Assembly (NCBI GenBank): GCA_036268355.1
Contig: DATAUG010000036.1
Coordinates: 62,001 to 126,000, forward strand
Length of the DNA: 64,000 nucleotides
Origin: DASQPJ01 sp036268355
Lineage (GTDB): Bacteria > Actinomycetota > Actinomycetes > Sporichthyales > Sporichthyaceae
Direction of reading: 5' to 3'
Positions 44,334-53,405 of this stretch are shown here, one piece after another (position 1 is the stretch's first letter; the number at the start of each line of letters is the position of its first letter). The notes below the pieces were generated by a model, which saw only the letters and a list, made by a program, of their open reading frames with translations, did not search any database and had not been told where the DNA came from. The position numbers and the translations under genes were made by a program.

Positions 44334-46469
44334 TTAGGTGCCGACCCGCGCCACCTCCACCAACGTGTCCGAGAAGGTCGGGGCGTTGCCGAGGTCGGCG
44401 AACTCGAACGGGCTGACCGAACTCACCGTGGCCAGTGCCCTGGAGAGCTTGCGCCAGACGCCCAGGTAGGCCAATGCCACTCCGGGCGCCACCTCGTCGC
44501 TGATCCTGGCCGCCACCTCGAACGACCCGCGGTCGTTGAAGACGCGCACCTGTGCGCCGTCGGTGATGCCGCGGGCCGCGGCGTCGGTCGGGTGCAGGAT
44601 CACTGCCGGGTCGCCGGCCACGCGCTGCTGTGCGGGTTGGTCCCCGTAGGTCGAGTTCAGATAGCTGTGCGCCTTCGGGGAGAGCAGGTTCAGCCCGCGA
44701 CCCGCCGTCCACGCAGACTCCTTCGGCGGAATGTAGTGCGGCAGCGGGTCGACCGGGGTGCCGGGCTGGTGGTCGTTGGAGCCCTGGCGGAACAGCGGCA
44801 GCACGAAATTGCCGCCCGCAGCCATCGAGGCGAGGAACTCCACCTTGCCCGACGGCGTCGGGAAATTGCCCTCGGCGTGCGGGGCGTAGCTGTCGGCGTC
44901 GGGCAGGTTGAGCCGGGCCCAGCCGGTCTGCTGCAACGACTCCACGGTGATCCCGGCCATCGCCGGGGCCGACCAGTCGAAGGCGGCGGCGATCATCTCG
45001 TCGTCGGTCCGGGTGAAGTACTCCTCGGTGAAGCCCATCCGACGGCCGAGCCGCCGGAACAATTCGGTATTCGGGATCGCCTCGCCCAACGGCTGGATCG
45101 AAGGCTGATTGAGCGTCACATACAGGTGACCCCAGCTGAACATGATGTCCTGGTGTTCCAGTTGGGTGGTGGCCGGGAGCACGATGTCGGCGTAATCGGC
45201 GGTGTCGGTCATGAAGTGCTCGGAGACGACCGTGAACAGGTCCTCGCGCCGTAGTCCCTCGATGAGCTTGTCCTGCTCCGGACACACCACGACGGGGTTG
45301 GTGTTGTAGACCATCAGCGCCTTGATCGGCGGGTCCAACTGAGTCTCGCCGATGAGGTTGCGGCCGAGCAGGAACTGGTTGAGCACTCGTGTGCCGGGCC
45401 GGATCAGTTCGGCGCCCAGGAACGCCGGCCAGTTGACCGGGAATGCCCACAGCGGCAGCTGAAGAATTCCGCCGCCGACGTTTCGCCAGGCCCCGACCAG
45501 GGCCGGCAGGCAGGCCAGCGCGCGAACCGTCTGCCCGCCGCCGGCGTGGCGCTCGATGGCCACTCCGATACGGATCAACGACGGCTGCGTGGTCGCGTAT
45601 TCGCGAGCCAGGGTGCGGATGTCGTCGGCGTCCAGGCCGGTCTGCGTTGCTGCCCATTCCGGCGTGTACTGCTGCACCCGCTCGACCAGCTCCGCGTATC
45701 CGACGGTGTGGTCGCGGACGTAGGCCTCGTCGGTGAGGCCCTCGTTGATGATCACGTGCATCATCGCCAGCGCCAGCGCGGCGTCGGTTCCGGGCCGGAT
45801 CGGCAGGTGCCAGTCCGCGAGCTTCGCCGTGCGGGTGCGGATCGGATCGACCACGACCACCTTCGCGCCGCGGCGCTGCGCCTGCGCGACGAACTTCCAG
45901 AGGTGCAGATTGGTCGAGATCATGTTGCAGGCCCAGATCAGGATGAACTTCGAGTGGACCAGGCTCTCCGGGTCGACCCCGGCCGTCGCCCCGACCGTCA
46001 TCGCGTAAGCGGTGCAGCACCCGGAGTCGCAGTAGGTGCGCTCGGCGACCGAGGCACCCAGCCGGTTGAAGAACGGGTCTCCCACATTCAGCCCGTTGAG
46101 AATTCCCTGGGTGCCCAGATAGCTGACCGGGAGGACGGCCTCGGCGCCGTACTCGTCGACGACGCCTTGGAATCGGGTCGCGATCTCGCTGATCGCGTCT
46201 TCCCAGCTGATCCGCTCGAACTGACCGCTGCCCTTCGGTCCGGTGCGCCGCAACGGGTAGAGCACCCGGCCGGGGGAGTAGACGGTCTCCACGAAGTTGT
46301 TGACCTTGACGCACAGCCCGCCCGCGGTGAACGGGTGGTCCGGGTCGCCGCGGACCCCCAGCGCACGGCCGTTGGTGACCGTCACCAGCATCGCGCAGGT
46401 GTCCGGACAATCGTGCGGGCAGGCCGCGCGAATGGTCGTGGTCCCGGAAGAGTCGAGCAATGTGGTCAT
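44334..46469 (-). CDS. Molybdopterin (bis-MGD) oxidoreductase with N-terminal 4Fe-4S site
   Basis: A 711-residue cytoplasmic member of the DMSO-reductase family. N-terminal cluster motif CPHDCPDTC ... GGLCVKV (4Fe-4S); candidate Mo ligand Cys in ERTYCDSGCCTAYAM near 133; VNNFVETVYSPGRVLYPLRR; C-terminal molybdopterin-dinucleotide domain with DPAVILHPTDAAARGI. No Tat signal. Related proteins include formate dehydrogenase-like and acetylene-hydratase-like enzymes; the substrate here is unknown, and no ferredoxin or quinone-linked partner is encoded nearby. ATG 46469 has GGAGG 6 nt upstream. Confidence 0.88.
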   Translation of the reverse strand: MTTLLDSSGTTTIRAACPHDCPDTCAMLVTVTNGRALGVRGDPDHPFTAGGLCVKVNNFVETVYSPGRVLYPLRRTGPKGSGQFERISWEDAISEIATRFQGVVDEYGAEAVLPVSYLGTQGILNGLNVGDPFFNRLGASVAERTYCDSGCCTAYAMTVGATAGVDPESLVHSKFILIWACNMISTNLHLWKFVAQAQRRGAKVVVVDPIRTRTAKLADWHLPIRPGTDAALALAMMHVIINEGLTDEAYVRDHTVGYAELVERVQQYTPEWAATQTGLDADDIRTLAREYATTQPSLIRIGVAIERHAGGGQTVRALACLPALVGAWRNVGGGILQLPLWAFPVNWPAFLGAELIRPGTRVLNQFLLGRNLIGETQLDPPIKALMVYNTNPVVVCPEQDKLIEGLRREDLFTVVSEHFMTDTADYADIVLPATTQLEHQDIMFSWGHLYVTLNQPSIQPLGEAIPNTELFRRLGRRMGFTEEYFTRTDDEMIAAAFDWSAPAMAGITVESLQQTGWARLNLPDADSYAPHAEGNFPTPSGKVEFLASMAAGGNFVLPLFRQGSNDHQPGTPVDPLPHYIPPKESAWTAGRGLNLLSPKAHSYLNSTYGDQPAQQRVAGDPAVILHPTDAAARGITDGAQVRVFNDRGSFEVAARISDEVAPGVALAYLGVWRKLSRALATVSSVSPFEFADLGNAPTFSDTLVEVARVGT

Positions 46470-46624
46470 CGGGCGCCTCCAGTCCCGATCATGCCGGCGG
46501 CCGGTGCCGCCACCAGGACGTTCATGCCCCACGATTGCACGGCTGGGCAAGGCCTTTACGGCGCAGCGGCGAGGAACGACCCTGCACCGGCCGGCGAATG
46601 CGAGCGGAATGAAAAAGTCCGGCC

Positions 46625-47200
46625 TCAGCGGGGCCGCAGGCCGTCCAGCAAACGGGCCGGGGACACCTGGACCGGGAACGGCCGCTCGGGGGTGAAGACA
46701 TCGTCCCCGGACACCTTGGCCAGGAGTTGATAGGTGCCGGCGTCGTCGAGTTGGTGGGCCTCCAACCCCCCGGGTTGCACCGGATTCAGCAGCCAGTACG
46801 ACTCGACCCCCAAACGCTGGTAGTGGGCCAGCTTCGTATTCCGGTCGTACAGCTGCGTGCTGGGGGACAGAGTCTCCACCGCGAGTTTGGGCGCGGAGGG
46901 CAGGCACTTCTCCGTCAGGTCGTCGAAGGCGGCGACGATGACATCGGGTTGCACCTCGTCCAGATGCGAGGTCCGCACTGCGAACGGGGCCATCAAAACG
47001 CGGAGAGCTGTTGGGCATTGGGCTCGCAGCAGGACGAACAGCGCCGCCGACATCTCCTGATGCGACCAGCTCGGCCCCGGCGTCACGTGGAGCATCCCGT
47101 CGATGAGCTCGTACCGGCGCCCGTCATCGGGCATCGCCTCCAGGTCCGCCACGGTGAACGGGCGGCTGGCGAGTCCGATCGGTTCGGTCATGGATTCCAT
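46625..47200 (-). CDS. Uma2-family (DUF820) endonuclease-fold protein
   Basis: A 191-residue PD-(D/E)XK-fold protein. Seen: FTVADLEAMPDDGRRYELID at the N-terminus, WSHQEMSAALFVLL, then VQPDVIVAAFDDL and PKLAVETLSPSTQLYDRNTK with catalytic Asp/Glu/Lys, and YWLLNP. Uma2 proteins are abundant in actinobacteria and cyanobacteria; function is unproven. ATG 47200 has GAGGGGG just upstream. Divergent from mscR. Confidence 0.9.
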   Translation of the reverse strand: MESMTEPIGLASRPFTVADLEAMPDDGRRYELIDGMLHVTPGPSWSHQEMSAALFVLLRAQCPTALRVLMAPFAVRTSHLDEVQPDVIVAAFDDLTEKCLPSAPKLAVETLSPSTQLYDRNTKLAHYQRLGVESYWLLNPVQPGGLEAHQLDDAGTYQLLAKVSGDDVFTPERPFPVQVSPARLLDGLRPR

Positions 47201-47307
47201 GGTCCCCCTCGGTTCCGTTCGGCGCCACTGTGCCCGGGCGCACCGACAGTTCTCCGGTTGGGAGAATGGGGCCGGGCCAGTGCGAGCGGCGAGCGCGAGG
47301 AGTGGTG

Positions 47308-48393
47308 ATGGCACACCAGGTACCCGGGGTCGTGGCGCTGAGCAAGGGCGCACCGGTCAGTGTCGAGACGATTGTCGTCCCCGATCCGGGTCCGGGAGAG
47401 GCGTTGGTGGCGGTCGCCGCGTGCGGGGTCTGCCACACCGACCTGCACTACCGCGAGGGCGGGATCAACGACGACTTCCCGTTCCTGCTCGGTCACGAGG
47501 CCGCAGGCACCGTCGAGGCGGTCGGTGCGGGCGTGACCGAGGTGGCGCCCGGGGACTACGTGATCCTCAACTGGCGCGCGGTGTGCGGCCAGTGCCGGTC
47601 CTGCGCCCGTGGGCGGCCCTGGTACTGCTTCGCCACCCACAACGCCACGCAGAAGATGACGTTGACCGACGGCACGGTGCTGTCGCCGGCGCTGGGGATC
47701 GGCGCCTTCGCGGAAAAGACCCTGGTCGCCGCCGGGCAGTGCACCAAGGTCGACCCGGCGGCCCCGGCGGCCGCGGCCGGCCTGCTCGGCTGCGGGGTGA
47801 TGGCGGGCCTGGGCGCGGCGATGAACACCGGCAACGTGGGGCGCGGCGACACCGTGGCCGTGATCGGCTGCGGTGGGGTGGGCAACGCGGCGGTGGCCGG
47901 CGCGCGACTGGCCGGCGCCCGGACGATCGTGGCCGTGGATGTGGACCCGCGCAAGCTCGAGCACGCCCGGGCGCTGGGCGCCACCCACGTCGTGGACGCC
48001 CGGGACACCGACGTCGTCGAGGCGATCCGCGCGGCAACCGGCGGCCACGGCGCCGACGTCGTGATCGAGGCCGTCGGCCGGCCGGAGACCTATCGGCAGG
48101 CCTTCTTCGCCCGGGACCTGGCCGGGACCGTGGTCCTGGTCGGGGTGCCCACCCCGGACATGAAGATCGAGCTACCGCTGATCGAGGTCTTCGGCCGCGG
48201 CGGCGCGCTGAAATCATCCTGGTACGGCGACTGCCTTCCCAGTCGCGATTTCCCGATGCTGATCGATCTGTACCTGCAGGGCCGGTTGGACCTCGACGCC
48301 TTCGTCTCCGAGACCATCGGCCTGTGCGACGTGGAGAAGGCGTTCGAGCGAATGCACGGCGGGGACGTCCTTCGCTCGGTCGTGGTGTTCTAG
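47308..48393 (+). CDS. mscR: S-(hydroxymethyl)mycothiol dehydrogenase / S-nitrosomycothiol reductase
   Basis: A 361-residue zinc MDR enzyme, exactly the length of the actinobacterial mycothiol-dependent formaldehyde dehydrogenase. It oxidises S-(hydroxymethyl)mycothiol and reduces S-nitrosomycothiol. Zinc sites: CGVCHTDLHY and GHEAAG (catalytic), CGQCRSCARGRPWYC (structural); NAD fold VIGCGGVGNAAVAGA with VDVD. The KSSWYGDCLPSRDFP segment is typical. ATG 47308 has GAGGAG 5 nt upstream. It is followed after 3 bp by a metallo-beta-lactamase gene, the usual pair. Implies that the organism makes mycothiol. Confidence 0.94.
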   Translation: MAHQVPGVVALSKGAPVSVETIVVPDPGPGEALVAVAACGVCHTDLHYREGGINDDFPFLLGHEAAGTVEAVGAGVTEVAPGDYVILNWRAVCGQCRSCARGRPWYCFATHNATQKMTLTDGTVLSPALGIGAFAEKTLVAAGQCTKVDPAAPAAAAGLLGCGVMAGLGAAMNTGNVGRGDTVAVIGCGGVGNAAVAGARLAGARTIVAVDVDPRKLEHARALGATHVVDARDTDVVEAIRAATGGHGADVVIEAVGRPETYRQAFFARDLAGTVVLVGVPTPDMKIELPLIEVFGRGGALKSSWYGDCLPSRDFPMLIDLYLQGRLDLDAFVSETIGLCDVEKAFERMHGGDVLRSVVVF

Positions 48394-48396
48394 AAC

Positions 48397-49023
48397 ATGG
48401 TGCGGATCGAGCGCGTCATCACCGCCGGCACGTTCAGCCTGGACGGCGGGTCGTGGCCGGTTGAGAACAACGTCTGGCTGGTCGGCGACGACCGGGAGGT
48501 CGTGGTGATCGATGCGGCTCACGACGCCGAGGCCATCGAGCAGGCGACGGCCGGCCGTACCGTGACCGCGATCCTCTGCACGCACGCCCACAACGACCAC
48601 GTGAACGCGGCACCCGACGTGGCCGCCCGGACCGGGGCGAAGATCTGGCTGCATCCCGCCGATCTGGAGCTGTGGCGGATGACGCACCCGCACTGGAGCC
48701 CGGATCGCCACCTGGCCGACGGCGACTCGATCGGAGTGGCGGGGATCGAGTTGCACGTGCTGCACACCCCGGGCCACGCCCCCGGGGCGGTCTGCTTCCA
48801 CGCGCCTGCGATCGGCGCGGTGTTCTCCGGAGACACCCTCTTCGCCGGCGGACCCGGCGCCACCGGCCGCTCGTTCAGCGACTTCGGCACGATCATCGAC
48901 TCGATCCGCGACCGGTTGCTGACTCTGCCGCCACAGACGCGGGTCAACACCGGGCACGGGGAAGGGACGACGATCGCGGCCGAGACACCGCACCTGGCGG
49001 ACTGGATCGCCCGGGGTCACTGA
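48397..49023 (+). CDS. Metallo-beta-lactamase-fold hydrolase paired with mscR
   Basis: A 208-residue MBL-fold protein with the binuclear metal motif THAHNDH near 60, HTPGHAPGAVCF, FSGDTLF and the final NTGHGEGT. It is encoded 3 bp after mscR, the conserved actinobacterial pair, and is presumed to hydrolyse the S-formylmycothiol product to formate plus mycothiol (inference from context). Its stop overlaps the convergent protein kinase gene by 7 nt. Confidence 0.92.
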   Translation: MVRIERVITAGTFSLDGGSWPVENNVWLVGDDREVVVIDAAHDAEAIEQATAGRTVTAILCTHAHNDHVNAAPDVAARTGAKIWLHPADLELWRMTHPHWSPDRHLADGDSIGVAGIELHVLHTPGHAPGAVCFHAPAIGAVFSGDTLFAGGPGATGRSFSDFGTIIDSIRDRLLTLPPQTRVNTGHGEGTTIAAETPHLADWIARGH

Positions 49024-50390
49024 CGACCCGTCACACGCCGATCTGACGCCGCGTCAGTGGGCGCCGGACTCGGCGTGGCTGCCAATTGGGTGGTCGTCGG
49101 CGTGCTGGACGGTGTCGGCAACAGCGGTGGGAGCGTGGTCCGCGGCGGATCCGATCGCACCGGGGTGCTCGTCGGCGTCGGGGTGGGCAACGGCAGCAGC
49201 GGCGGTGGGGTCAGTGGGTGTTCGCTCGGCGACGGTTCGGCGCTGTGCCTGGCCGTCGCGGATTCCTTCGGTGCGGGGGATGCCGACTGCGTCGGGACCG
49301 GCAGCGTGGGCGCCGGCGCCGTGCCGTTGTCGGACCGGGTCAGCGCCCAGCCGGCGACGGCCAGTGCCAGCACGGTGAGGACCGCCAGGACGGCTACCAG
49401 CACACGGGCACCGCCCGGGGTGCCGCGTGAGGCGTGCGAGACCGGCGGGGGCGGCGGAGTCAGGGTCGCGGTGGTGCCGGACAGGTCGCCGCGTCCGTTC
49501 GGGCCCTCCGCGGCCGGGCCGATTCCGCCGAACGTGCGCATGGGCATGGGCACCGGACCTGGGCCCGTCCGGGCCGGGCGACCGCCCCCCAACCGGCGGG
49601 CGACCTCGGCGGCGTTGGCCGGTCGATCCGTCGGTTCCTTGGCCAACAGATCGAGCACGAGGGAATCGAGGTCGGCCGGTACCTCCGGCCGGCGCACCGA
49701 CGGCCGCTCCGGCGCCTCCGACAGATGTCGGCCGAGCGTCTCAACCGGGGAGTCGTCGGGAAACGGCGGACGCCCGGTGAGCAGTGTCGTAAGCATGCAG
49801 CCGAACCCGTAGAGATCCGAGCGGGCACTCGCCCGCCCCCCGGTCGCCTGCTCGGGGGCCAGGTACGCGGCGCTGCCGATGATCGCGCCGTACTCGGTCA
49901 GCGTGGACTCGAACGTCGAGCCCAACGCGATCCCGAAGTCGACCAGCCGGACCGCACCGGTCGTGTCGAGCACCAGGTTGGCGGGCTTGATGTCGCGGTG
50001 CACCACCGCGGCGTCGTGCACGGCCTGCAGCGCGGCTGCGGCCTGGGCGCCGTATCTGCGTACCGCGTCGATCTCCAGCGGTCCCTGGTCGCGCAGCAAC
50101 TCGGCCAGTGACGGACCCGGGAGCAGTTCCATCACCAGGTAGGGCCGACCGGCGTCGACCCCGTAGTCGTAGACCGTGACAACCCCGGGGTGCCGCAGGG
50201 ACGCCAGGGTGCGCGCCTCGCGGGAGAAGCGTTCCGCGCTGGGCACGTCCTCCATCTGGCGCAGCACCTTGATCGCGCAGTACCGGTTGAGCCGTTCGTC
50301 GTAGGCGCGCCAGACCTCGCCCATGCCGCCGCGGCCGAGCGTCTCGGTCAACCGGTAGCGGTCGGCGAGACGGGCAGGGGTTTCAGGCAC
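49017..50390 (-). CDS. Ser/Thr protein kinase with single TM and Pro/Thr-rich extracellular tail
   Basis: A 457-residue PknB-type kinase. Kinase domain residues ~10-270: GRGGMGEVW glycine loop, AIKVLR Lys, HRDIKPANL catalytic loop, VDFGIA, and APEQATGG. A ~50-residue juxtamembrane linker, then a TM (VLVAVLAVLTVLALAVAGWAL near 325-345), then ~110 residues of Pro/Thr/Ser low complexity outside with no PASTA repeats. GTG 50390 with GGAAG upstream. It probably senses or anchors at the wall and phosphorylates cytosolic targets. Convergent with the MBL gene. Confidence 0.92.
   Translation of the reverse strand: MPETPARLADRYRLTETLGRGGMGEVWRAYDERLNRYCAIKVLRQMEDVPSAERFSREARTLASLRHPGVVTVYDYGVDAGRPYLVMELLPGPSLAELLRDQGPLEIDAVRRYGAQAAAALQAVHDAAVVHRDIKPANLVLDTTGAVRLVDFGIALGSTFESTLTEYGAIIGSAAYLAPEQATGGRASARSDLYGFGCMLTTLLTGRPPFPDDSPVETLGRHLSEAPERPSVRRPEVPADLDSLVLDLLAKEPTDRPANAAEVARRLGGGRPARTGPGPVPMPMRTFGGIGPAAEGPNGRGDLSGTTATLTPPPPPVSHASRGTPGGARVLVAVLAVLTVLALAVAGWALTRSDNGTAPAPTLPVPTQSASPAPKESATARHSAEPSPSEHPLTPPPLLPLPTPTPTSTPVRSDPPRTTLPPLLPTPSSTPTTTQLAATPSPAPTDAASDRRVTGRQ
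49021..49056. terminator. Two tandem TGAC-type dyads at the overlapping 3' ends of the MBL and kinase genes
   Basis: TGACGACCCGTCA at 49021-49033 and TGACGCCGCGTCA at 49044-49056. The first overlaps the MBL stop codon. Pairing within each or between them would give hairpins on both strands, so a bidirectional terminator or a protein-binding pair are both possible. Confidence 0.45.
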
Positions 50391-50486
50391 GCCCGCATTC
50401 TTCCGGGCGCGGCGGGCCCGGGCGCGCCCAGGGCGTGTCGAGGGCGAGCCGCAGTGAAGATCGATCTGGTGCTGGAGATGTAGAAT

Positions 50487-50502
50487 CACATTGATGTGAT
50501 CA
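50487..50502. promoter_or_regulatory. Palindromic operator candidate upstream of the secreted Pro/Thr protein
   Basis: ATCACATTGATGTGAT is a perfect 7+2+7 dyad, 19 bp before the ATG at 50522 and AT-rich against its GC-rich surroundings. TAGAAT (50483-50488), a possible -10, overlaps it, so a bound protein would block initiation. It lies within the divergent interval with the kinase gene (50391-50521). Confidence 0.6.
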
Positions 50503-50521
50503 ATGGGGAGGAACGCGGGAC

Positions 50522-51787
50522 ATGGTGCCGTCGGATACCCATCGCGACCCGTCGGGTCGGCGGCTGCGCCTGGCGGCCGCACTCGCCGTCATCGCCGCAC
50601 TGATCGATTCCGGTGAGCCGGCGTTCGCCGTCGAGACGCCCCCGTCCCCGGCCTCATCCTCGACTCCGTCCTCGTCCTCGGCCGGCGCGCCGGTGATCGA
50701 GTCGGTCTCCGTGGCCCCACAGGACGTGGTGCTGGCGGGGCCCAAGAACCACAGCGCCGGCGTGCGGGTCCGCATGCGGATCACCGACCCGGACGGGGTG
50801 GACAGCGCATTCGCCGGCCTGTTCGGGCCGAAGAGCGAGAACGGACGGGCGTTCCGGCTCAAGCGGGTGTCCGGATCCAAGCGGGACGGGATCTGGCAGG
50901 CCAAGGGCGGGTTGCCGGCCTCGGCCACGCCCGGCGCCTGGCGGGTCCAGGGCTTCGCGGTCGACACGACGCAGCACAGCTCCGATGCGGACGAGATCTA
51001 CGGGGGCTTCGTGGTCCGCGACTCGACTCGGTTCGACGAGTTCACGGTGACCAGGTCACCGTCGGGTTTGGAACTGCGGGCGACGCTGCGCCGGTGGGAC
51101 GGCCAGAACTGGGTCGCCGTCGCCGCCGGCGCGGTCGACGTGCAGTTCCGGGCCGCGAACACCGCTGGCTACGGCACAGTCGGCAGTGTGCACACCGGAC
51201 CGGACGGCACGGTCGTGGCCGCCGCACATGACGGGGTCACCGACGGGACCTGGCGACTGAGCTACGCCGGCGACGAGCTGCGCGCGCCGGCCACCTCCAC
51301 CGACGCGACGGTTGCCCCGCCCAGCCCGTCCCCGACCGCGGCACCGGACGCCCAGCCCGCCTCGACCGCCTCCCCGCCGCCCGTCCCGTCGGCCGAGCCG
51401 ACCCCGCAGGACGAGGCGACCGAGGCGACCGAGGCGACCGCGGAGCCCACGGTTCGTCCTGGCGCGCCGACTCGGGCCGCCCCGACGGCCAGGCCGATCG
51501 CAACGGCGCGCCCCATCACGACGGCTCGGCCGGTGGCTACGGCCCGGCCCACCGCGACGACCGGGCCGGCGACAACCGCCCGGCCGGCGCAGACGGTTCG
51601 GTCGACTCCCCAGGCAACCGGCCGACCGGCGCAAGGTCCCGCCGGGACCGCCACTCCTATGCCGAAGGTCAGTCCGACGCCGAAGGTCAGTCCGGCGTCG
51701 AGCGCCGATCCCGACCCGACGCCCGCCGCGTTGCCGCCGCGGGCGCCGGGCCACCACTGGGGCCGGCGACGGGTCAGCCGACCGTGA
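50522..51787 (+). CDS. Secreted protein with Pro/Thr/Ala-rich repeat tail
   Basis: A 421-residue exported protein. Signal peptide (RRLRLAAALAVIAALI then AFAVE); a conserved-looking beta domain of ~190 residues (VIESVSVAPQDVVLAGPKNH ... GTWRLSYAGDELRAPATS) resembling Ig/calcium-binding-like modules; then ~150 residues of low complexity with TARPxxT and SPTPKVSP repeats and a basic end (GHHWGRRRVSRP). It has no LPXTG or TM anchor. Function unknown; perhaps a wall-spanning stalk protein. Overlaps the convergent monooxygenase gene by 14 nt. Confidence 0.75.
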   Translation: MVPSDTHRDPSGRRLRLAAALAVIAALIDSGEPAFAVETPPSPASSSTPSSSSAGAPVIESVSVAPQDVVLAGPKNHSAGVRVRMRITDPDGVDSAFAGLFGPKSENGRAFRLKRVSGSKRDGIWQAKGGLPASATPGAWRVQGFAVDTTQHSSDADEIYGGFVVRDSTRFDEFTVTRSPSGLELRATLRRWDGQNWVAVAAGAVDVQFRAANTAGYGTVGSVHTGPDGTVVAAAHDGVTDGTWRLSYAGDELRAPATSTDATVAPPSPSPTAAPDAQPASTASPPPVPSAEPTPQDEATEATEATAEPTVRPGAPTRAAPTARPIATARPITTARPVATARPTATTGPATTARPAQTVRSTPQATGRPAQGPAGTATPMPKVSPTPKVSPASSADPDPTPAALPPRAPGHHWGRRRVSRP

Positions 51788-53306
51788 GTGGCGCGGGGGC
51801 CTCGACGGTGACCTCCGATCGGGTGCGCAGCAAATAGTCGTCGGGCCGGAAGCGACGGGTCCGCTTCCGGAAGCGGAAGGTCAGATCCGGCCAGAGCACG
51901 GTGTTGCGGCCGGCGGCGTCGAGGTACCAGCTGGCGCAGCCGGACTTCCAGACGCTGCGCTCGCTACGGGCTGCGAGTTCGGCGTTGTAGGCCTGCTCGA
52001 CCTCCGGACGCACCTCCAACTCGGTGAGCTGATGGGCCCTCAGATGTTCCAGCGACTGGACCACCAGGCCGATCTGACACTCAATCATGAACACTGCTGA
52101 GGTGTGCCCGATCCCGGTGTTCGGACCCAGCAGCAGGAAGAGATTGGGGAAGCCGGGCACGGTCGTCCCGAGGTAGGCGTGCATCCCGCCGTCCGCCCAG
52201 GCCTGCTCCAGCGTGCAGCCGTCCCGGCCCCGGATCCGGGCGAGGCCGGGGTTGTCGGTGACCCGGAACCCGGTGCCCAGGATCAGCGTGTCGGCCGGGT
52301 GCAGCAGGCCGTCGGTGGTGCGGATGCCGTCCGGCTCGACGCATTCGATGCCGGTGGTGACCACGTCGACATTGGGTGCCGCCAGCGCCGGGTAGTAGTC
52401 GTTGGAGACGAGGATCCGCTTGCACCCGATGTGGTAATTGGGCGTCAGTTTCGTGCGCAGTTCAGGATCGGAGACAGCCCGGCGCATGTGGTGCAGCGCG
52501 ATCCGTTCGACCGGCGACAGCAGCTTCGGGTGCCCGACGAACCCGAGCGCACGGCTCTCCATCAGCCCGTACACCCCGGCCCGCGCGACCCGGTGTGCGA
52601 ACGGGACCCACCGGTAGACGCACCTCTCGACCGGGTGCACCGCGCGGTCCGGCCGCGGTACGACCCACGGCGGGGTGCGCTGGAACAGGCTCAGGTGACC
52701 GGCCGCTCGAGCCACGTGCGGGACGAACTGGATCGCCGAGGCGCCGGTGCCGACCACCGCTACCTGACGTCCTGTCAGATCGTGTTCGTGGTTCCACCGG
52801 GCCGAGTGGAACACGGTGCCCGCGAAGTCCGTCAGGCCACCGATGCCCGGCAGTGCGGGCTCGACCAGGGCGCCGGTGCCGAGCACCAGGGAGCCGGCCG
52901 TAAACGTGCCGCGGCTGGTCTCGATCCGCCAGTGGCCCGCCGCGGCGTCCCAGGCCGCGTCGGTCAACTCGGTGCGCAGGCGCAGGTGCGGCAGGATCCC
53001 GGCCTCGCGGGCGCAGGTCCGCAGGTACTCCAGGATCTCCGGCTGCGGCGAATAGGTCCGGGTCCAGTCCGGGTTGAGCCGGAAGGAGAACGAGTAGAGC
53101 CGGGAGGGCACGTCGCAGGCCGCGCCCGGATAGGTGTTGTCGCGCCAGGTGCCGCCCACGTCGTCGCCGCGTTCCAGGACCACGAAGTCCCGGCGCCCGG
53201 CGTGGGCCAGGCGAATGGCCACGCCCAGACCGGAGAAGCCGGTCCCGACGATGGCGATGTTCACGTGTCCGGGCAGGCCCGGCTCGGGCAATGAAGATCC
53301 GTCCAT
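51774..53306 (-). CDS. Baeyer-Villiger-type flavin monooxygenase
   Basis: A 510-residue class B flavoprotein using FAD and NADPH to insert oxygen into ketones (or to oxidise S/N centres). N-terminal FAD motif VGTGFSGLGVAIRLA, the BVMO fingerprint FAGTVFHSARW near 165, second Rossmann VVGTGASAIQFVPHVA near 190, and GTGFRVTDNP. ATG 53306 has GGAGG 6 nt upstream. It is divergent from a TetR regulator with operator-like dyads between them, so it is probably induced by a ligand of that repressor. Confidence 0.92.
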   Translation of the reverse strand: MDGSSLPEPGLPGHVNIAIVGTGFSGLGVAIRLAHAGRRDFVVLERGDDVGGTWRDNTYPGAACDVPSRLYSFSFRLNPDWTRTYSPQPEILEYLRTCAREAGILPHLRLRTELTDAAWDAAAGHWRIETSRGTFTAGSLVLGTGALVEPALPGIGGLTDFAGTVFHSARWNHEHDLTGRQVAVVGTGASAIQFVPHVARAAGHLSLFQRTPPWVVPRPDRAVHPVERCVYRWVPFAHRVARAGVYGLMESRALGFVGHPKLLSPVERIALHHMRRAVSDPELRTKLTPNYHIGCKRILVSNDYYPALAAPNVDVVTTGIECVEPDGIRTTDGLLHPADTLILGTGFRVTDNPGLARIRGRDGCTLEQAWADGGMHAYLGTTVPGFPNLFLLLGPNTGIGHTSAVFMIECQIGLVVQSLEHLRAHQLTELEVRPEVEQAYNAELAARSERSVWKSGCASWYLDAAGRNTVLWPDLTFRFRKRTRRFRPDDYLLRTRSEVTVEAPAPLTVG

Positions 53307-53325
53307 CGAGCACCTCCGACACTGA

Positions 53326-53360
53326 CCTTACTATCGGTAAGTTATCACGGGTAAGTTATC
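53326..53360. promoter_or_regulatory. Operator-like repeats between the BVMO and tetR genes
   Basis: TTACTATCGGTAA (53328-53340) is a 4-bp-arm dyad; the 11-mer GGTAAGTTATC occurs twice (53336-53346 and 53350-53360). The AT-rich block sits 20-80 bp from both divergent starts, as expected for a TetR operator overlapping two promoters. Confidence 0.65.
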
Positions 53361-53405
53361 CTGAGGAAGACCGTCGAGCCAAGAGGGCCGAGACAGGAGG
53401 GTGCA

